Shown here: positions 35,235-44,369 of the stretch, one piece after another
Layout of the letters: every line of letters begins with the position of its first letter
How positions within the stretch are numbered: position 1 is the stretch's first letter
Made by a program: the position numbers and the translations under genes
The notes under the pieces: model-generated
What the model was told of the DNA's origin: nothing
Seen by the model: the letters and a program-made list of their open reading frames with translations, nothing else
The model's database searches: none
Assembly (NCBI RefSeq): GCF_014841125.1
Contig: NZ_JACYTQ010000002.1
Span: forward strand, 62,001-126,000
Source: Echinicola arenosa
GTDB lineage: Bacteria; Bacteroidota; Bacteroidia; Cytophagales; Cyclobacteriaceae
Reading direction: 5' to 3'
DNA length: 64,000 nucleotides

Positions 35235-37379
35235 CTATTGAATCCCTTTGACACCCTCCACCGAAGGTTCTACGGGTATAATATTTCCCTCTGCATCGAA
35301 GGTCAGCGGATCAATACACACTTCCCTATGGTATCCCGCAGCTCTTCCCATTGCAATGCCATGAGGACGCGTAAATCGGTGATAAATAATGTACCATTCA
35401 TCCTTTCCAGGCACTTGAATCACTGAATTATGACCTGTCCCATATATTCCCTGATCGGGCGCTTTAGCGATCACCAAGTTATTATCAGGAATGGTCAAAG
35501 GCCCCATTGGAGAATCCGCAAAAGCATATCTGACACGGTAGTCTTCATCACGGGTATCATTTTCTGACCAAAGGAAATAGTACTTACCATTCCTAAAGAA
35601 AACTTCTGTGCCTTCACGGAAGGTGTTATCTGGAGTCAGCACCTTCAGCTTACTTTTATCAAAGCTGACCATATCCTCATTCAATGGAACCGCTGCCAAG
35701 TAGCCATTGCCCCAATACAGATAATCCTTTCCTGTTCTTGGATCTGTAAAGACATCTGGATCGATTTCCTGACCACCTCTGACGCCTTCAGGTCTAAAAT
35801 CTACCAAGGGTTTTCCTAAATCTTCAAATGGGCCTGCAGGATCATTCGCCACTGCAACACCCACTTTTTGTCCAGCGGTGAAATAATAAAAGTACTTGTA
35901 TTCTCCGTCTATTTTCTTTTCAATGGCACAAGGAGCCCAAGCATTTCTGCTTGTCCATGCTACATCTTTGGTCAAATCCAGGATAACACCATCATCTTGC
36001 CAGTTGGTCAAATCCTTTGATGAGAAAGATTTAAAGTAAGTTCCTGACCATCCCGTAAAACCATCGCTGGTAGGATACAAATGAAACTTGCCCGTCTTAT
36101 CCGAATAAATGATTTCAGGATCGGCATAGTATCCCTTTAGAGCGGGGTTATTGTCTTTTCTGGCCACCACTTGAAATACTTTCTCAGTCTCATCAGGCAT
36201 GGTCAAGGTATAATCCACCGATCCATTGTTGAAATCCTGTGGACCTGAGGGGCTGATCTCAAACCCAGAAAACATTTCAAATTGAGGATCTAGTTGACCT
36301 AAATCTGCTCCTTCCTTCAAAGGAAGATAAATGGTACCCAGCTGCTGATCCAACATCACATTGTTTCCATAAATCTGTTCCGAATTAGTACTTAGGATCC
36401 AGTTTTGATCATCAATCCCATATGCTTCCACCAACCGATTGACCTCTTCCATAGTGATCGGCAATACGGTGCCATGACGAGGATGGAAGTTCATTTTTAC
36501 TTGATCGTCTATGATCCTGAAATTTTCCAAATCAGTACTTTCCGTAAACTGATAAGCCCCTTTCATGTAAACATCGTACATCAAAATATAATTATCAGTG
36601 CCATTTAGTTTGAAAATGCCAGACCCCTCTACGGCTTCTTCTGTTTGTTGTAAGTACCTATCTTCCATGACGTACCCTGTGGTCAATTGATCAGAAACAG
36701 CTTTTTTAATGCCATTTCCATGCCCTTCGGTTTTAAAGAACAGGTGATATTTGCCTTCATGAAAGATGATATCACCATCAATACATGATTTACCCTCTGG
36801 ATGAAAAAACAGTTGTTTTGGCGTCGTTTCCAAGCCAGTAAAATCTTCATTGGCATAGGCATAATAAATGATATCATGCCCACCTTCCTGTAACATGGAA
36901 AAATAAACCATGTATTTACCTGCATCCTGGTCATAAAAGGTTTGAGGAGCCCATACACGTTTGACATCACCAAACTCTGCAGGAAAAACCTCAGGGATTT
37001 GAATGGTACTGTGCGCCCAATGAATCAAATCATCAGACTTCAAAAACACCATCCCCTGATTGGTCCATCCATCTTCAGGAACATACAAATCTGTCAATAC
37101 CATATAAAAACTCCCATCTTCACCTCTCAAAATATGAGGGTCTCTTACCCCTCCTCTGGTACTTATAGTGTCTGCGCTGATCACGGGTTGGTTGTTGTTC
37201 AAAGCCCTAAAATCAAAGCCATCTTTACTGATGGCATAGTGAACAGACTCTTCTCCCGGCCCATTGCCAGTAAAATAGGTAAAAAGATACGCTTCGGTAT
37301 TTTGAGGAGGTGTGCTACAGCCTGTTCCTATCCATAATGCACAGGCTAGAAAACACGATAAGTTCAATAGGTTTTTCAT
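35235..37379 (-). CDS. Two-domain GH43 lipoprotein (GH43-GH43)
   Basis: About 714 residues from the ATG at 37377-37379, giving a lipoprotein signal ending W-I-G-T-G-C-S; an earlier ATG at 37418 would add 13 polar residues. Domain 1 (about residues 30-340) has the five-blade GH43 triad G-V-R-D-P-H-I, I-D-G-D-I-I and V-E-G-S-G-I. Domain 2 (about 400-700) has its own blades: Y-Y-A-D-P-E-I-I-Y, E-I-D-P-D-V-F-T-D and E-G-T-E-V-F-F. GH43 enzymes cleave arabinofuranosides, xylosides or beta-galactosides. Domain 1 closely resembles the proteins at 53661 and 54712, so the gene may have arisen by joining one of these to another family member. Confidence 0.85.
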   Translation of the reverse strand: MKNLLNLSCFLACALWIGTGCSTPPQNTEAYLFTYFTGNGPGEESVHYAISKDGFDFRALNNNQPVISADTISTRGGVRDPHILRGEDGSFYMVLTDLYVPEDGWTNQGMVFLKSDDLIHWAHSTIQIPEVFPAEFGDVKRVWAPQTFYDQDAGKYMVYFSMLQEGGHDIIYYAYANEDFTGLETTPKQLFFHPEGKSCIDGDIIFHEGKYHLFFKTEGHGNGIKKAVSDQLTTGYVMEDRYLQQTEEAVEGSGIFKLNGTDNYILMYDVYMKGAYQFTESTDLENFRIIDDQVKMNFHPRHGTVLPITMEEVNRLVEAYGIDDQNWILSTNSEQIYGNNVMLDQQLGTIYLPLKEGADLGQLDPQFEMFSGFEISPSGPQDFNNGSVDYTLTMPDETEKVFQVVARKDNNPALKGYYADPEIIYSDKTGKFHLYPTSDGFTGWSGTYFKSFSSKDLTNWQDDGVILDLTKDVAWTSRNAWAPCAIEKKIDGEYKYFYYFTAGQKVGVAVANDPAGPFEDLGKPLVDFRPEGVRGGQEIDPDVFTDPRTGKDYLYWGNGYLAAVPLNEDMVSFDKSKLKVLTPDNTFREGTEVFFRNGKYYFLWSENDTRDEDYRVRYAFADSPMGPLTIPDNNLVIAKAPDQGIYGTGHNSVIQVPGKDEWYIIYHRFTRPHGIAMGRAAGYHREVCIDPLTFDAEGNIIPVEPSVEGVKGIQ

Positions 37380-37520
37380 TTTGGTTTTTTCTGATGCTAA
37401 TTTGGTTTTAACCTCCAAATTATTAAATGTTTAATCTACACTTTTGTAAAATCTCTATTATTTTATAAAAGTATATTTTTTGTCTTTGAGGGGTAAAGCA
37501 ACGCCAAGATAAACTCTAGA

Positions 37521-39479
37521 TCATTTGGGGTAAATCACTGCCCCTCCTTCAGGTAGTAGTTTCAACTTTACTTTACCATTTTTATTTATGGTCATTTCTT
37601 TGAGTCCTGCTGTTCGATCTTCTTTGTCAAACAAAAAGTTTACTTCTTGATCGGCAAGCATAGGAAGTTCTACCATGATGTCCTTTTCTGTCTTCTCTCC
37701 ATTCACAGCAACAATGTACCAATTTTCTCCTTTTCTACGAGCCATCACCACATGCTGACCAATAGCTCCAGATATCAAAACAGTTTCATCCCAGGTGGTA
37801 GGAACCTCACGCATAAAATCAAGCACATAAGCGGGCTGTTCAAACAGATTGTTTGGGGTAATTCCAAAATGCTGAACTGGCGAAAAATACAACACTGAGG
37901 TGGCCACCTCGAAGGCATCCGTTGTTTTGCGGTGGTTTCCTTGGTTTTTAGGATCTTTGGCTAACCTTTTATTAAAAAAGACGGGTGCAAAATCCATCGC
38001 TCCAACTGCATTTCTGATAAAGGGTAAAACCGTTGCATTGTAAGCTTGCTTGTCGGTATGATACTGATTAAAAATCAGGTTTTCCGAGGCCAATACAGCT
38101 TCCGAAGTTACGAAATTGGGATACATCCTTTCCCAGCCTCTCGGTAACGTACAGCCATGAAATGTGATAACGAGGCCGTAATCATTGGCATCAGAAAGGA
38201 TATCTTCATAGAGCTTCATGGTCTCCTGCTTATCCCCTCCAAAAAAGTCAACTTTGAGCCCCTTTACACCTATGCTTTGTAACCATTCCATTTCATTTTT
38301 CCGGGCAGGGGCAGAATTCATACAATCCTGAGGCCCTTGTGGAGCATTGTTCCACCAACCATTGGAATTGTACCAAAGCAATACACCCACCCCTTTAGAG
38401 CTAGCATATTTAACCAAGTCTTCCATTCTCGCCCTGCCAATGTTATTATCCCAATAATTATCTATCAGCACAAACTCAAAGTCCATTGCTGCTGCCAAAT
38501 CAATGAACTTGATCTGATCATCATAGTTGATACTCTGATCTTGCCATACAATCCAGCTCCAGGTAGAACGGCCCATTTCATAGGACTGGGAAGCTTCATA
38601 TAATGGTTTGACGACATCGAAAGCGACGGTTGATTCCACAATGGGCTTGAGGTTTTTTCCGACAGTGATGGTTCTCCAAGGCGTTTGCGCAGGAAGTGCC
38701 ATTGCTGCAAAAGTACCCCCGATGGAATTGTTTTCGCCAGCTTGCGGGAACTCCAATGGATACAGGCCTGTTGGACTCCCTTCTCCCAGTCTGGCTCCAA
38801 CATACTTACTGTCCACGCCTGTTTCTGAAATCAGTGCCCAGCCCTTATCTCCAATTTTAAACAAGGCAGGAAAGGTATATCCGACGCCATATTTGGAAGC
38901 GGTCCCCAAAGGCTCATCAAAGGTATATTCCTCTTCATAGCTTGGTTTTGTATTCATCCATCCTGTCATGGGCAAAGCCTGAGGACTGAGATACGTCTTA
39001 GCATCATCCGGAAGATCAAAACCGGTAGCTTCTCCTGTCACCAACAAATTAGTGGCTTCTCCAGCCGTCATCACTTTATATGAAAAAGCCACATCATGAT
39101 TGCTCACTCTAAAAATTGTGTTCAGCGTATCACCCTTGGTATTGATAAACTGGCAGGTAAGTTCATTGGCTTGGTAATGAATGTGACTGACCTTGCCCCT
39201 ATCCATTTCATAATGCTCATCAATGGACCGGTTTGAATGCGCCACATAAGTCAAAGAATCAGAAAAGTTCCCTATGGAGGTTTTTAAACCCAAGGGTGAA
39301 GGCTCCAAAAAAACCGCTCCTTCATAGGCTATCCCATACCATACCTTTCCCCCATCCATTTTTATCTGTACCTCCAAGAGGCCATCAGGCCCTTTTACAC
39401 TCTGGGTCTGGGCTACCACACAAGCCCCTATCAAGTATAGAATTCCTCCAAGAATATATTTTTTCATCATGCGATTCAT
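37521..39479 (-). CDS. GH97 alpha-glycosidase, retaining type
   Basis: About 652 residues with a signal peptide (A-C-V-V-A-Q). GH97 markers: an N-terminal beta-sandwich, then a barrel with W-S-W-I-V-W-Q-D, L-I-D-N-Y-W-D, and G-L-K-V-D-F-F-G-G-D. The Asp in K-V-D-F (near residue 411) is where the retaining branch of GH97, such as the B. thetaiotaomicron alpha-galactosidase, has its nucleophile; inverting alpha-glucosidases lack it. An alpha-galactosidase-like activity is therefore more likely. The ATG at 39477-39479 is taken; two further ATGs follow within 12 bases. Confidence 0.87.
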   Translation of the reverse strand: MNRMMKKYILGGILYLIGACVVAQTQSVKGPDGLLEVQIKMDGGKVWYGIAYEGAVFLEPSPLGLKTSIGNFSDSLTYVAHSNRSIDEHYEMDRGKVSHIHYQANELTCQFINTKGDTLNTIFRVSNHDVAFSYKVMTAGEATNLLVTGEATGFDLPDDAKTYLSPQALPMTGWMNTKPSYEEEYTFDEPLGTASKYGVGYTFPALFKIGDKGWALISETGVDSKYVGARLGEGSPTGLYPLEFPQAGENNSIGGTFAAMALPAQTPWRTITVGKNLKPIVESTVAFDVVKPLYEASQSYEMGRSTWSWIVWQDQSINYDDQIKFIDLAAAMDFEFVLIDNYWDNNIGRARMEDLVKYASSKGVGVLLWYNSNGWWNNAPQGPQDCMNSAPARKNEMEWLQSIGVKGLKVDFFGGDKQETMKLYEDILSDANDYGLVITFHGCTLPRGWERMYPNFVTSEAVLASENLIFNQYHTDKQAYNATVLPFIRNAVGAMDFAPVFFNKRLAKDPKNQGNHRKTTDAFEVATSVLYFSPVQHFGITPNNLFEQPAYVLDFMREVPTTWDETVLISGAIGQHVVMARRKGENWYIVAVNGEKTEKDIMVELPMLADQEVNFLFDKEDRTAGLKEMTINKNGKVKLKLLPEGGAVIYPK

Positions 39480-39540
39480 TATTAATGAAACAATCATTTA
39501 ATCACCCACTTCCACCCTGTTCAACATGGGGCAAGAGCCA

Positions 39541-40755
39541 CTATTGAACGTAACGCAACATCGCTTCGACCAAATAATAGTCTCCATAGGTAAGCGGTAC
39601 ATCTATCTCGGAATTTTCAGGAATATGGCCAACACCATGTTTCAGTAAAAATCCTCCGTTGGTGCCTGCTGCTGCAATATATTCCGGGCCTGTCAAGGTA
39701 GTGATCATTTCCTTGGCATTTCCCCAATACTTCTCTGATTTATCAGCATCTACATAGCCCGAAAGCTCCAATAAAGCCGACGCCATGATGGCGCCCGCAG
39801 ATGAATCCCGAAGTTCATTGGGAATTTGGGGTGCATCAAAATCCCAGTAGGGAATTTTATCATCGGGCATATTTGGATGATTGAGTACAAATTCAGCAAT
39901 GGCAACTGCTTGATCCAAGTATTTTTGGTCTTTGGTCACCCTGTACATCACCGTGTAACCATATAAACCCCAAGCCTGACCTCTTGCCCAAGCTGATTCA
40001 TCAGCGTATCCCTGAGCAGTTCTTTTTTTGTTGACTTCTCCTGTTTCTGGATTATAATTCAACACATGATAAGAACTATGGTCCTCGCGAAAATGATTCT
40101 TCAAGGTGGTGTCAGCATGCTTGATAGCAATATCATAATAAGTAGAATCACCCGTAGCGGCTGTCGCCCAAAACAGCAACTCCAAATTCATCATATTGTC
40201 GATGATTACCAAAAAATCTCCTTCCCTTGAATCCCAGGATTTGATCGCTCCAACCTTCTCGCTAAAGCGGCTGGAAAGGGATTTGGCGCTTTGAATCAAC
40301 ACGTCTTTGTAGGCTGGATTGGGATCAAGGCGAAAAGCATTGCCAAAACTGCAATACATCATAAAGCCCAAATCATGGGTAGAAGTATTGTACTGCTCCT
40401 TTTCCAATAGATCCAGGGCACGTAACGCTTCATTTTTTATGGCTTCATCTTTATGGTATTCATCTAAATACAATAGGGTCCCAGGGTAGAATCCACTGCA
40501 CCACCACCCCGATCCACTTGCCTCGAATCGATCTGTTTTAGGATGATACGTTTTAGGAAATTTGTCTTCCGGCAACCGGGTCATCATGTACTTATACTGC
40601 TCATTAGCCCTGTCAAAGGTACTACTGATTTGTTTGCTGAGATTTACTTCCTCCACTTCCAAATCTTCCTTATGTTGGGATCCATTTGTGTTTTGCCCAC
40701 AACTGGCCAGCAAGCCCGATGCTACTACCAATCCAAACAAGTGCTTTTTCATCAA
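39541..40755 (-). CDS. GH88 unsaturated glucuronyl hydrolase
   Basis: 404 residues, lipoprotein signal G-L-L-A-S-C. The (alpha/alpha)6 family markers are present: S-G-W-W-C-S-G-F-Y-P-G-T-L-L-Y, then S-T-H-D-L-G-F-M-M-Y with the first catalytic Asp, D-N-M-M-N-L-E-L-L-F-W-A with the second, and A-R-G-Q-A-W-G-L-Y-G-Y. These enzymes remove the unsaturated uronic acid left by a polysaccharide lyase. That implies a lyase upstream in the pathway; the neighbouring BNR-4 propeller protein is the candidate. Confidence 0.9.
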   Translation of the reverse strand: MMKKHLFGLVVASGLLASCGQNTNGSQHKEDLEVEEVNLSKQISSTFDRANEQYKYMMTRLPEDKFPKTYHPKTDRFEASGSGWWCSGFYPGTLLYLDEYHKDEAIKNEALRALDLLEKEQYNTSTHDLGFMMYCSFGNAFRLDPNPAYKDVLIQSAKSLSSRFSEKVGAIKSWDSREGDFLVIIDNMMNLELLFWATAATGDSTYYDIAIKHADTTLKNHFREDHSSYHVLNYNPETGEVNKKRTAQGYADESAWARGQAWGLYGYTVMYRVTKDQKYLDQAVAIAEFVLNHPNMPDDKIPYWDFDAPQIPNELRDSSAGAIMASALLELSGYVDADKSEKYWGNAKEMITTLTGPEYIAAAGTNGGFLLKHGVGHIPENSEIDVPLTYGDYYLVEAMLRYVQ

Positions 40756-40783
40756 TTTATTTTCCGTTTAATAGGTTGTTCTT

Positions 40784-42097
40784 TTATTTTACTTCGATGA
40801 CTTTCACGGGCGTCACCAAACCCTCCAACAAGCCCTCGCCGTCGATTTGCTCTACCCTTTGGACAAATAACTGGAGCCGTTGGCGTTGTTTCCATAATTC
40901 AATATCATAAGACGGTTCCCACTGTCCTACCGTCTCCTTAGTCAAATCGATCAATTCCCATTGGTTTTCATGGAGATCTGGCGAATAGGCCATGGACACT
41001 TTATTGCCTCGCTCTTCATCTCTAAACAGTAAATAAAGCTGAGTTTGCTTTCCTTTTTGTTTTACCAAAACCTGAGGTCTTGAGATAGGGATTCTCTTGG
41101 TTCCACCGCCTCCAAGCTGAAAAGTCGTTGATCTAAATTCCGGGCTAGCCCTCTTCCATTCCTGATCATGTTTATAGACCACCTGATATTGGGTCTTTCC
41201 GTTTTGATTCCAATAAGTAGCAATGTAGGGGTTCCCCTTTTTATCAGCATAAATAGCTGTTTGGTTAATCAAACTACTATTCTGGGGAATTTCCCATGCA
41301 TATTCAGCTTTTTGTAAATTGATGGGCAAGTTATAAGCTGCTCCATTGGACTTCATCCAAGTCTTCCCACCATCTTCAGATTTGGCGTAAGCTAAATCGT
41401 GATTGGTGGAAACATCCCAGGTCTCCCGCCATACCCAAGACAGGTGAATGGTACCTTGCTGATCCACACAGGCCTGCCAGTAGGCATTACGTTCCCCTTC
41501 ACCATCTATCAAATTATCGTGGATTTGCCGCCATTGCTTGGTACTAACATCATATCTGTTCATGACCAAATTACCTCTTCCAGACTCACCTGATCGATAA
41601 AAGAAAAGGAGATCTCCATTGGGCAGGTTGTGAAATTCCGGATAGGTAACATCCTGCTCCAGCTTCCCTGTCATGGATTGCATTTCACCTAATTCCAAAC
41701 CCAAAGCTTCCTTGCTTTGGGCATAATGCAAAGGATTATTATGATGATCCCAACTGACGTGAAGAAACCCTTCACCATCAAGGGCAATACTGATGGTATT
41801 GTGCGCATCTGCCGTATTGCCAGTAAAGGTCGTTTGATTTACTTCCCACTCATCACTACCCAATTTCCGCTTTGCCAAAACCAAATGGCTACTTGAATCA
41901 TAATAAGCGGTAAACTGTGTGTCTTTGTAGGTTGTTATGGAATTCCTTCTAAAAATCACCGCATTGACAGAGTTGTTGGCCCAACCTTTTCCCACAACCG
42001 TTTCATTTACCGATGAACCAAAGGGCTTACTGCTGATGCAAGCAGACAATAGGCCTACTATCAAAATCAATATACTGCTTGCGACGATTCTACTCAT
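40784..42097 (-). CDS. BNR-4 seven-bladed propeller lipoprotein; candidate lyase (PL24/25/42) or GH145
   Basis: 437 residues from the ATG at 42095-42097, preferred to an upstream ATG at 42142 because a good ribosome binding site (AGAGGAT) precedes it and a lipoprotein signal (G-L-L-S-A-C) follows. It has BNR/Asp-box-like blades and the conserved strip A-H-N-T-I-S-I ... S-W-D-H-H-N-N-P-L-H-Y, with His99 and His119 twenty residues apart, the spacing I recall for the catalytic histidines of the PL25 ulvan lyase. Relatives include ulvan lyases (PL24/25), rhamnose-glucuronate lyases (PL42) and GH145 rhamnosidases. The following GH88 gene supports lyase activity on a glucuronate-containing glycan. 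Confidence 0.75.
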   Translation of the reverse strand: MSRIVASSILILIVGLLSACISSKPFGSSVNETVVGKGWANNSVNAVIFRRNSITTYKDTQFTAYYDSSSHLVLAKRKLGSDEWEVNQTTFTGNTADAHNTISIALDGEGFLHVSWDHHNNPLHYAQSKEALGLELGEMQSMTGKLEQDVTYPEFHNLPNGDLLFFYRSGESGRGNLVMNRYDVSTKQWRQIHDNLIDGEGERNAYWQACVDQQGTIHLSWVWRETWDVSTNHDLAYAKSEDGGKTWMKSNGAAYNLPINLQKAEYAWEIPQNSSLINQTAIYADKKGNPYIATYWNQNGKTQYQVVYKHDQEWKRASPEFRSTTFQLGGGGTKRIPISRPQVLVKQKGKQTQLYLLFRDEERGNKVSMAYSPDLHENQWELIDLTKETVGQWEPSYDIELWKQRQRLQLFVQRVEQIDGEGLLEGLVTPVKVIEVK

Positions 42098-42150
42098 TTT
42101 ATCCTCTTCAAATTTATTTTGGACTTGATACAGCTCTTGCATTGTTTTTT

Positions 42151-43404
42151 CTATCGTTCGGCATGATCACGGGTGGCATCACCACCTGACCATATTCTTT
42201 TTTGGGTCCAGTCCACTGCTGGATCAGCCCAAAAAGGAGCATTTGCAGGAAGCCCTAATACCAAAAAGACCTCTGCACAGAGATAAAGGCTTCCCGTAGA
42301 AATGTAAGGTTCCGCTACTTCCGGTTGATGGCCATAAAAGCCTAAAGTCAACCATCCTTGGTCATCAAACATATCTTCTGCCTCCATATGCCTCCGGATA
42401 ACAGATGCTAGGGCACCTCTCACTTGAGCAGGCTTTACTTTATCGGGCAATTCTTGCCATAAGGCTATTTGGGATAAACATTGAAAAGCGCCAAAACGAT
42501 AAGCCATTGACCTTCCAATGATTGGATAAGTCCCTTCTGGAGAGATCAGCCTTTCTTGAATGGCCGCGTACCTTTGGGCGCGCTCCAAGAAAAGATCAAA
42601 GTCTCTACCCATTCCTAGATCTTTTTCTTTCAGCACTTTGGTAATGTCCAATAACATGGGTTGAATGACAAAACTGTTGTAATAATCCCAATGAAATTCA
42701 GGACCATCACCATACATCCCATCGCCCAAATACCATTCTTTATGTTTGTTAATGGGATAGGCCAATCTTACCATATCCGCTTCTCCATCAAACTTCAGCA
42801 ACGCTGCTTCTACCATTCCGGTAAACAGCAACCAGTTGCTGTAAAAGGGAGAAATTACCCTTGAAGACTTCAATGCGGCAATGACATTGGCTTTAGTTTC
42901 CGGGGAAAGAGGCTCCCAAAGTTGGGTAGGCGCTCTTAAAAGTCCCTGTGCAAAAAATGCCGCATCCACCAAAGGTTGCCCGTTTTCGGTGAAGTTCATA
43001 AAGTCTGCTGATTCAGGATCCGTAGCATTGTGGATGGATTGTTGCGCCAAAAGGATGTATTTTTTCCTCAATTGTCCCTCAGGGGTATCGTCAGGACCAA
43101 GCTCTAGCCAAGGTCCTATCCCCGCTAAAAGTCGACCAAAAGCTTCTAAGTAAGTTACCTGCTCTCTACCTCCATAGGCATCTTTGGTTTTTTCTACCGG
43201 CATGGTCGCTTTAAGCTCCTGCTTGCTCAACGCCGATAGGACAGGGTCTGCAATTTTAGTCAACACTTCCACATAATACTCCCGAGATTGTGCTTCACCT
43301 TTATTTTCTCCAGTTCCCTGAGCAAAGGAAGCTTGGCACAGCAATAGCAATCCCAATAAAAGTCCTTTTTGAATCTTATTTTTTCTCATCTTGAATCTAT
43401 TCAT
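42151..43404 (-). CDS. DUF2264 (GH154, beta-glucuronidase-type) protein
   Basis: 417 residues with an N-terminal signal peptide (Q-A-S-F-A-Q). It matches DUF2264: F-G-R-L-L-A-G-I-G-P-W-L-E-L near residue 90, N-W-L-L-F-T-G-M-V-E near 195, and Y-G-D-G-P-E-F-H-W-D-Y-Y-N-S-F-V near 234, an acidic/aromatic cluster likely forming the active site of the (alpha/alpha)6 barrel, then G-R-S-M-A-Y-R. Members were classed as GH154 after beta-glucuronidase activity was found, which would fit a uronic-acid-bearing substrate. It lies directly before the BNR-4 gene. Confidence 0.82.
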   Translation of the reverse strand: MNRFKMRKNKIQKGLLLGLLLLCQASFAQGTGENKGEAQSREYYVEVLTKIADPVLSALSKQELKATMPVEKTKDAYGGREQVTYLEAFGRLLAGIGPWLELGPDDTPEGQLRKKYILLAQQSIHNATDPESADFMNFTENGQPLVDAAFFAQGLLRAPTQLWEPLSPETKANVIAALKSSRVISPFYSNWLLFTGMVEAALLKFDGEADMVRLAYPINKHKEWYLGDGMYGDGPEFHWDYYNSFVIQPMLLDITKVLKEKDLGMGRDFDLFLERAQRYAAIQERLISPEGTYPIIGRSMAYRFGAFQCLSQIALWQELPDKVKPAQVRGALASVIRRHMEAEDMFDDQGWLTLGFYGHQPEVAEPYISTGSLYLCAEVFLVLGLPANAPFWADPAVDWTQKRIWSGGDATRDHAER

Positions 43405-43473
43405 TTTATTACTTTGGACTATATTTCAACATCCATCAAATGCGGTTCACCCCACCCTTTTTTCACGGTTAGG

Positions 43474-44364
43474 TTATTTATCCTTCTGATAAACACGCAC
43501 ATAGTCCACTTGATAGGTCCTCGGAAAACGGGTGTTCGTCGGATCTCCACCATTGCCTCCAATGGCCAAATTGAGCAAAATATAATGGGGCTGATGAAAA
43601 GGATTAAAGCCATCAGGGTTGATAGTAGTCTTCAGGTCCACCTCGTTTAGCAGCTCATCATCAAGGTATAGTTTGATATAATCTTCGGTCCAGTCCATTT
43701 TCCATATGTGAAACTTACTGGGCCAGTCCGGGTCTTTTTCCAGGAATTTGCTGAAAAGGATTTTCTCTTCATCCCATTGAGAGGCGTACTGACCTCCCGC
43801 TTTTTTCCAGGCGGCATTGGCCAATATGGTGGCTTTCCCATCTACCCGATAATATTCCATGATATCCACTTCTCCATTAGCCGGCCATCCTTTTGAGACA
43901 CCCAATGTCCAAATGGCAGGCCACATGCCCAAGGCTGTATCGATTTTGGCTCTGACTTCAATCAGACCATATTTGAATTCTTTTTTCCCTCTTGTATTGA
44001 TACTGGAAGAACTGTAGTGTGCATACGCTTGATTCCTTCGCCAATCTTGGCTCTTGGCATCATAACGTGCATTCTTTACTTCTTCTCTTTTGCCTTCAAT
44101 CACCAATAAGCCATTGCTCACTTGGGCATTTTCGGCTTGATAATATTGTAATTCGTGATTTCTTACCAAACCGGTTTCATAGGACCAAAAGGCCTCATTC
44201 GGCTTACCCTCGTAGTCAAATTCATCCTGCCAAACCAATTCATATCCCACTTTTTGGGAAGCATGGTGGGGATTTTCTTTGCTCTTGCTTTTTACACTGG
44301 AGCAAGACCATGACATGAAAGCAGATAGCAAAAGGAATAATAAATGTATTGCTTGGGTTCTCAT
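43474..44364 (-). CDS. GH16 endo-beta-glycanase lipoprotein
   Basis: 296 residues with a lipoprotein signal (F-M-S-W-S-C). The GH16 active-site strand G-E-V-D-I-M-E-Y places the nucleophile at Glu165 and the acid/base at Glu170, without the beta-bulge Met insertion, so it uses the ExDxxE form. Other markers are W-Q-D-E-F-D, Y-G-L-I-E-V-R-A-K, M-W-P-A-I-W and the closing M-D-W-T-E-D-Y-I-K-L-Y-L-D-D. GH16 includes laminarinases, agarases, porphyranases and endo-beta-1,3-galactanases, and the subfamily cannot be fixed by eye. As the only clear endo-enzyme in the block it probably makes the first cut at the cell surface. Confidence 0.9.
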   Translation of the reverse strand: MRTQAIHLLFLLLSAFMSWSCSSVKSKSKENPHHASQKVGYELVWQDEFDYEGKPNEAFWSYETGLVRNHELQYYQAENAQVSNGLLVIEGKREEVKNARYDAKSQDWRRNQAYAHYSSSSINTRGKKEFKYGLIEVRAKIDTALGMWPAIWTLGVSKGWPANGEVDIMEYYRVDGKATILANAAWKKAGGQYASQWDEEKILFSKFLEKDPDWPSKFHIWKMDWTEDYIKLYLDDELLNEVDLKTTINPDGFNPFHQPHYILLNLAIGGNGGDPTNTRFPRTYQVDYVRVYQKDK

Positions 44365-44369
44365 GCCGT

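Noticed and set aside
36405-37337. Plus-strand frames opposite the double GH43 gene
   Set aside because: Shadows of a gene with two complete GH43 triads.
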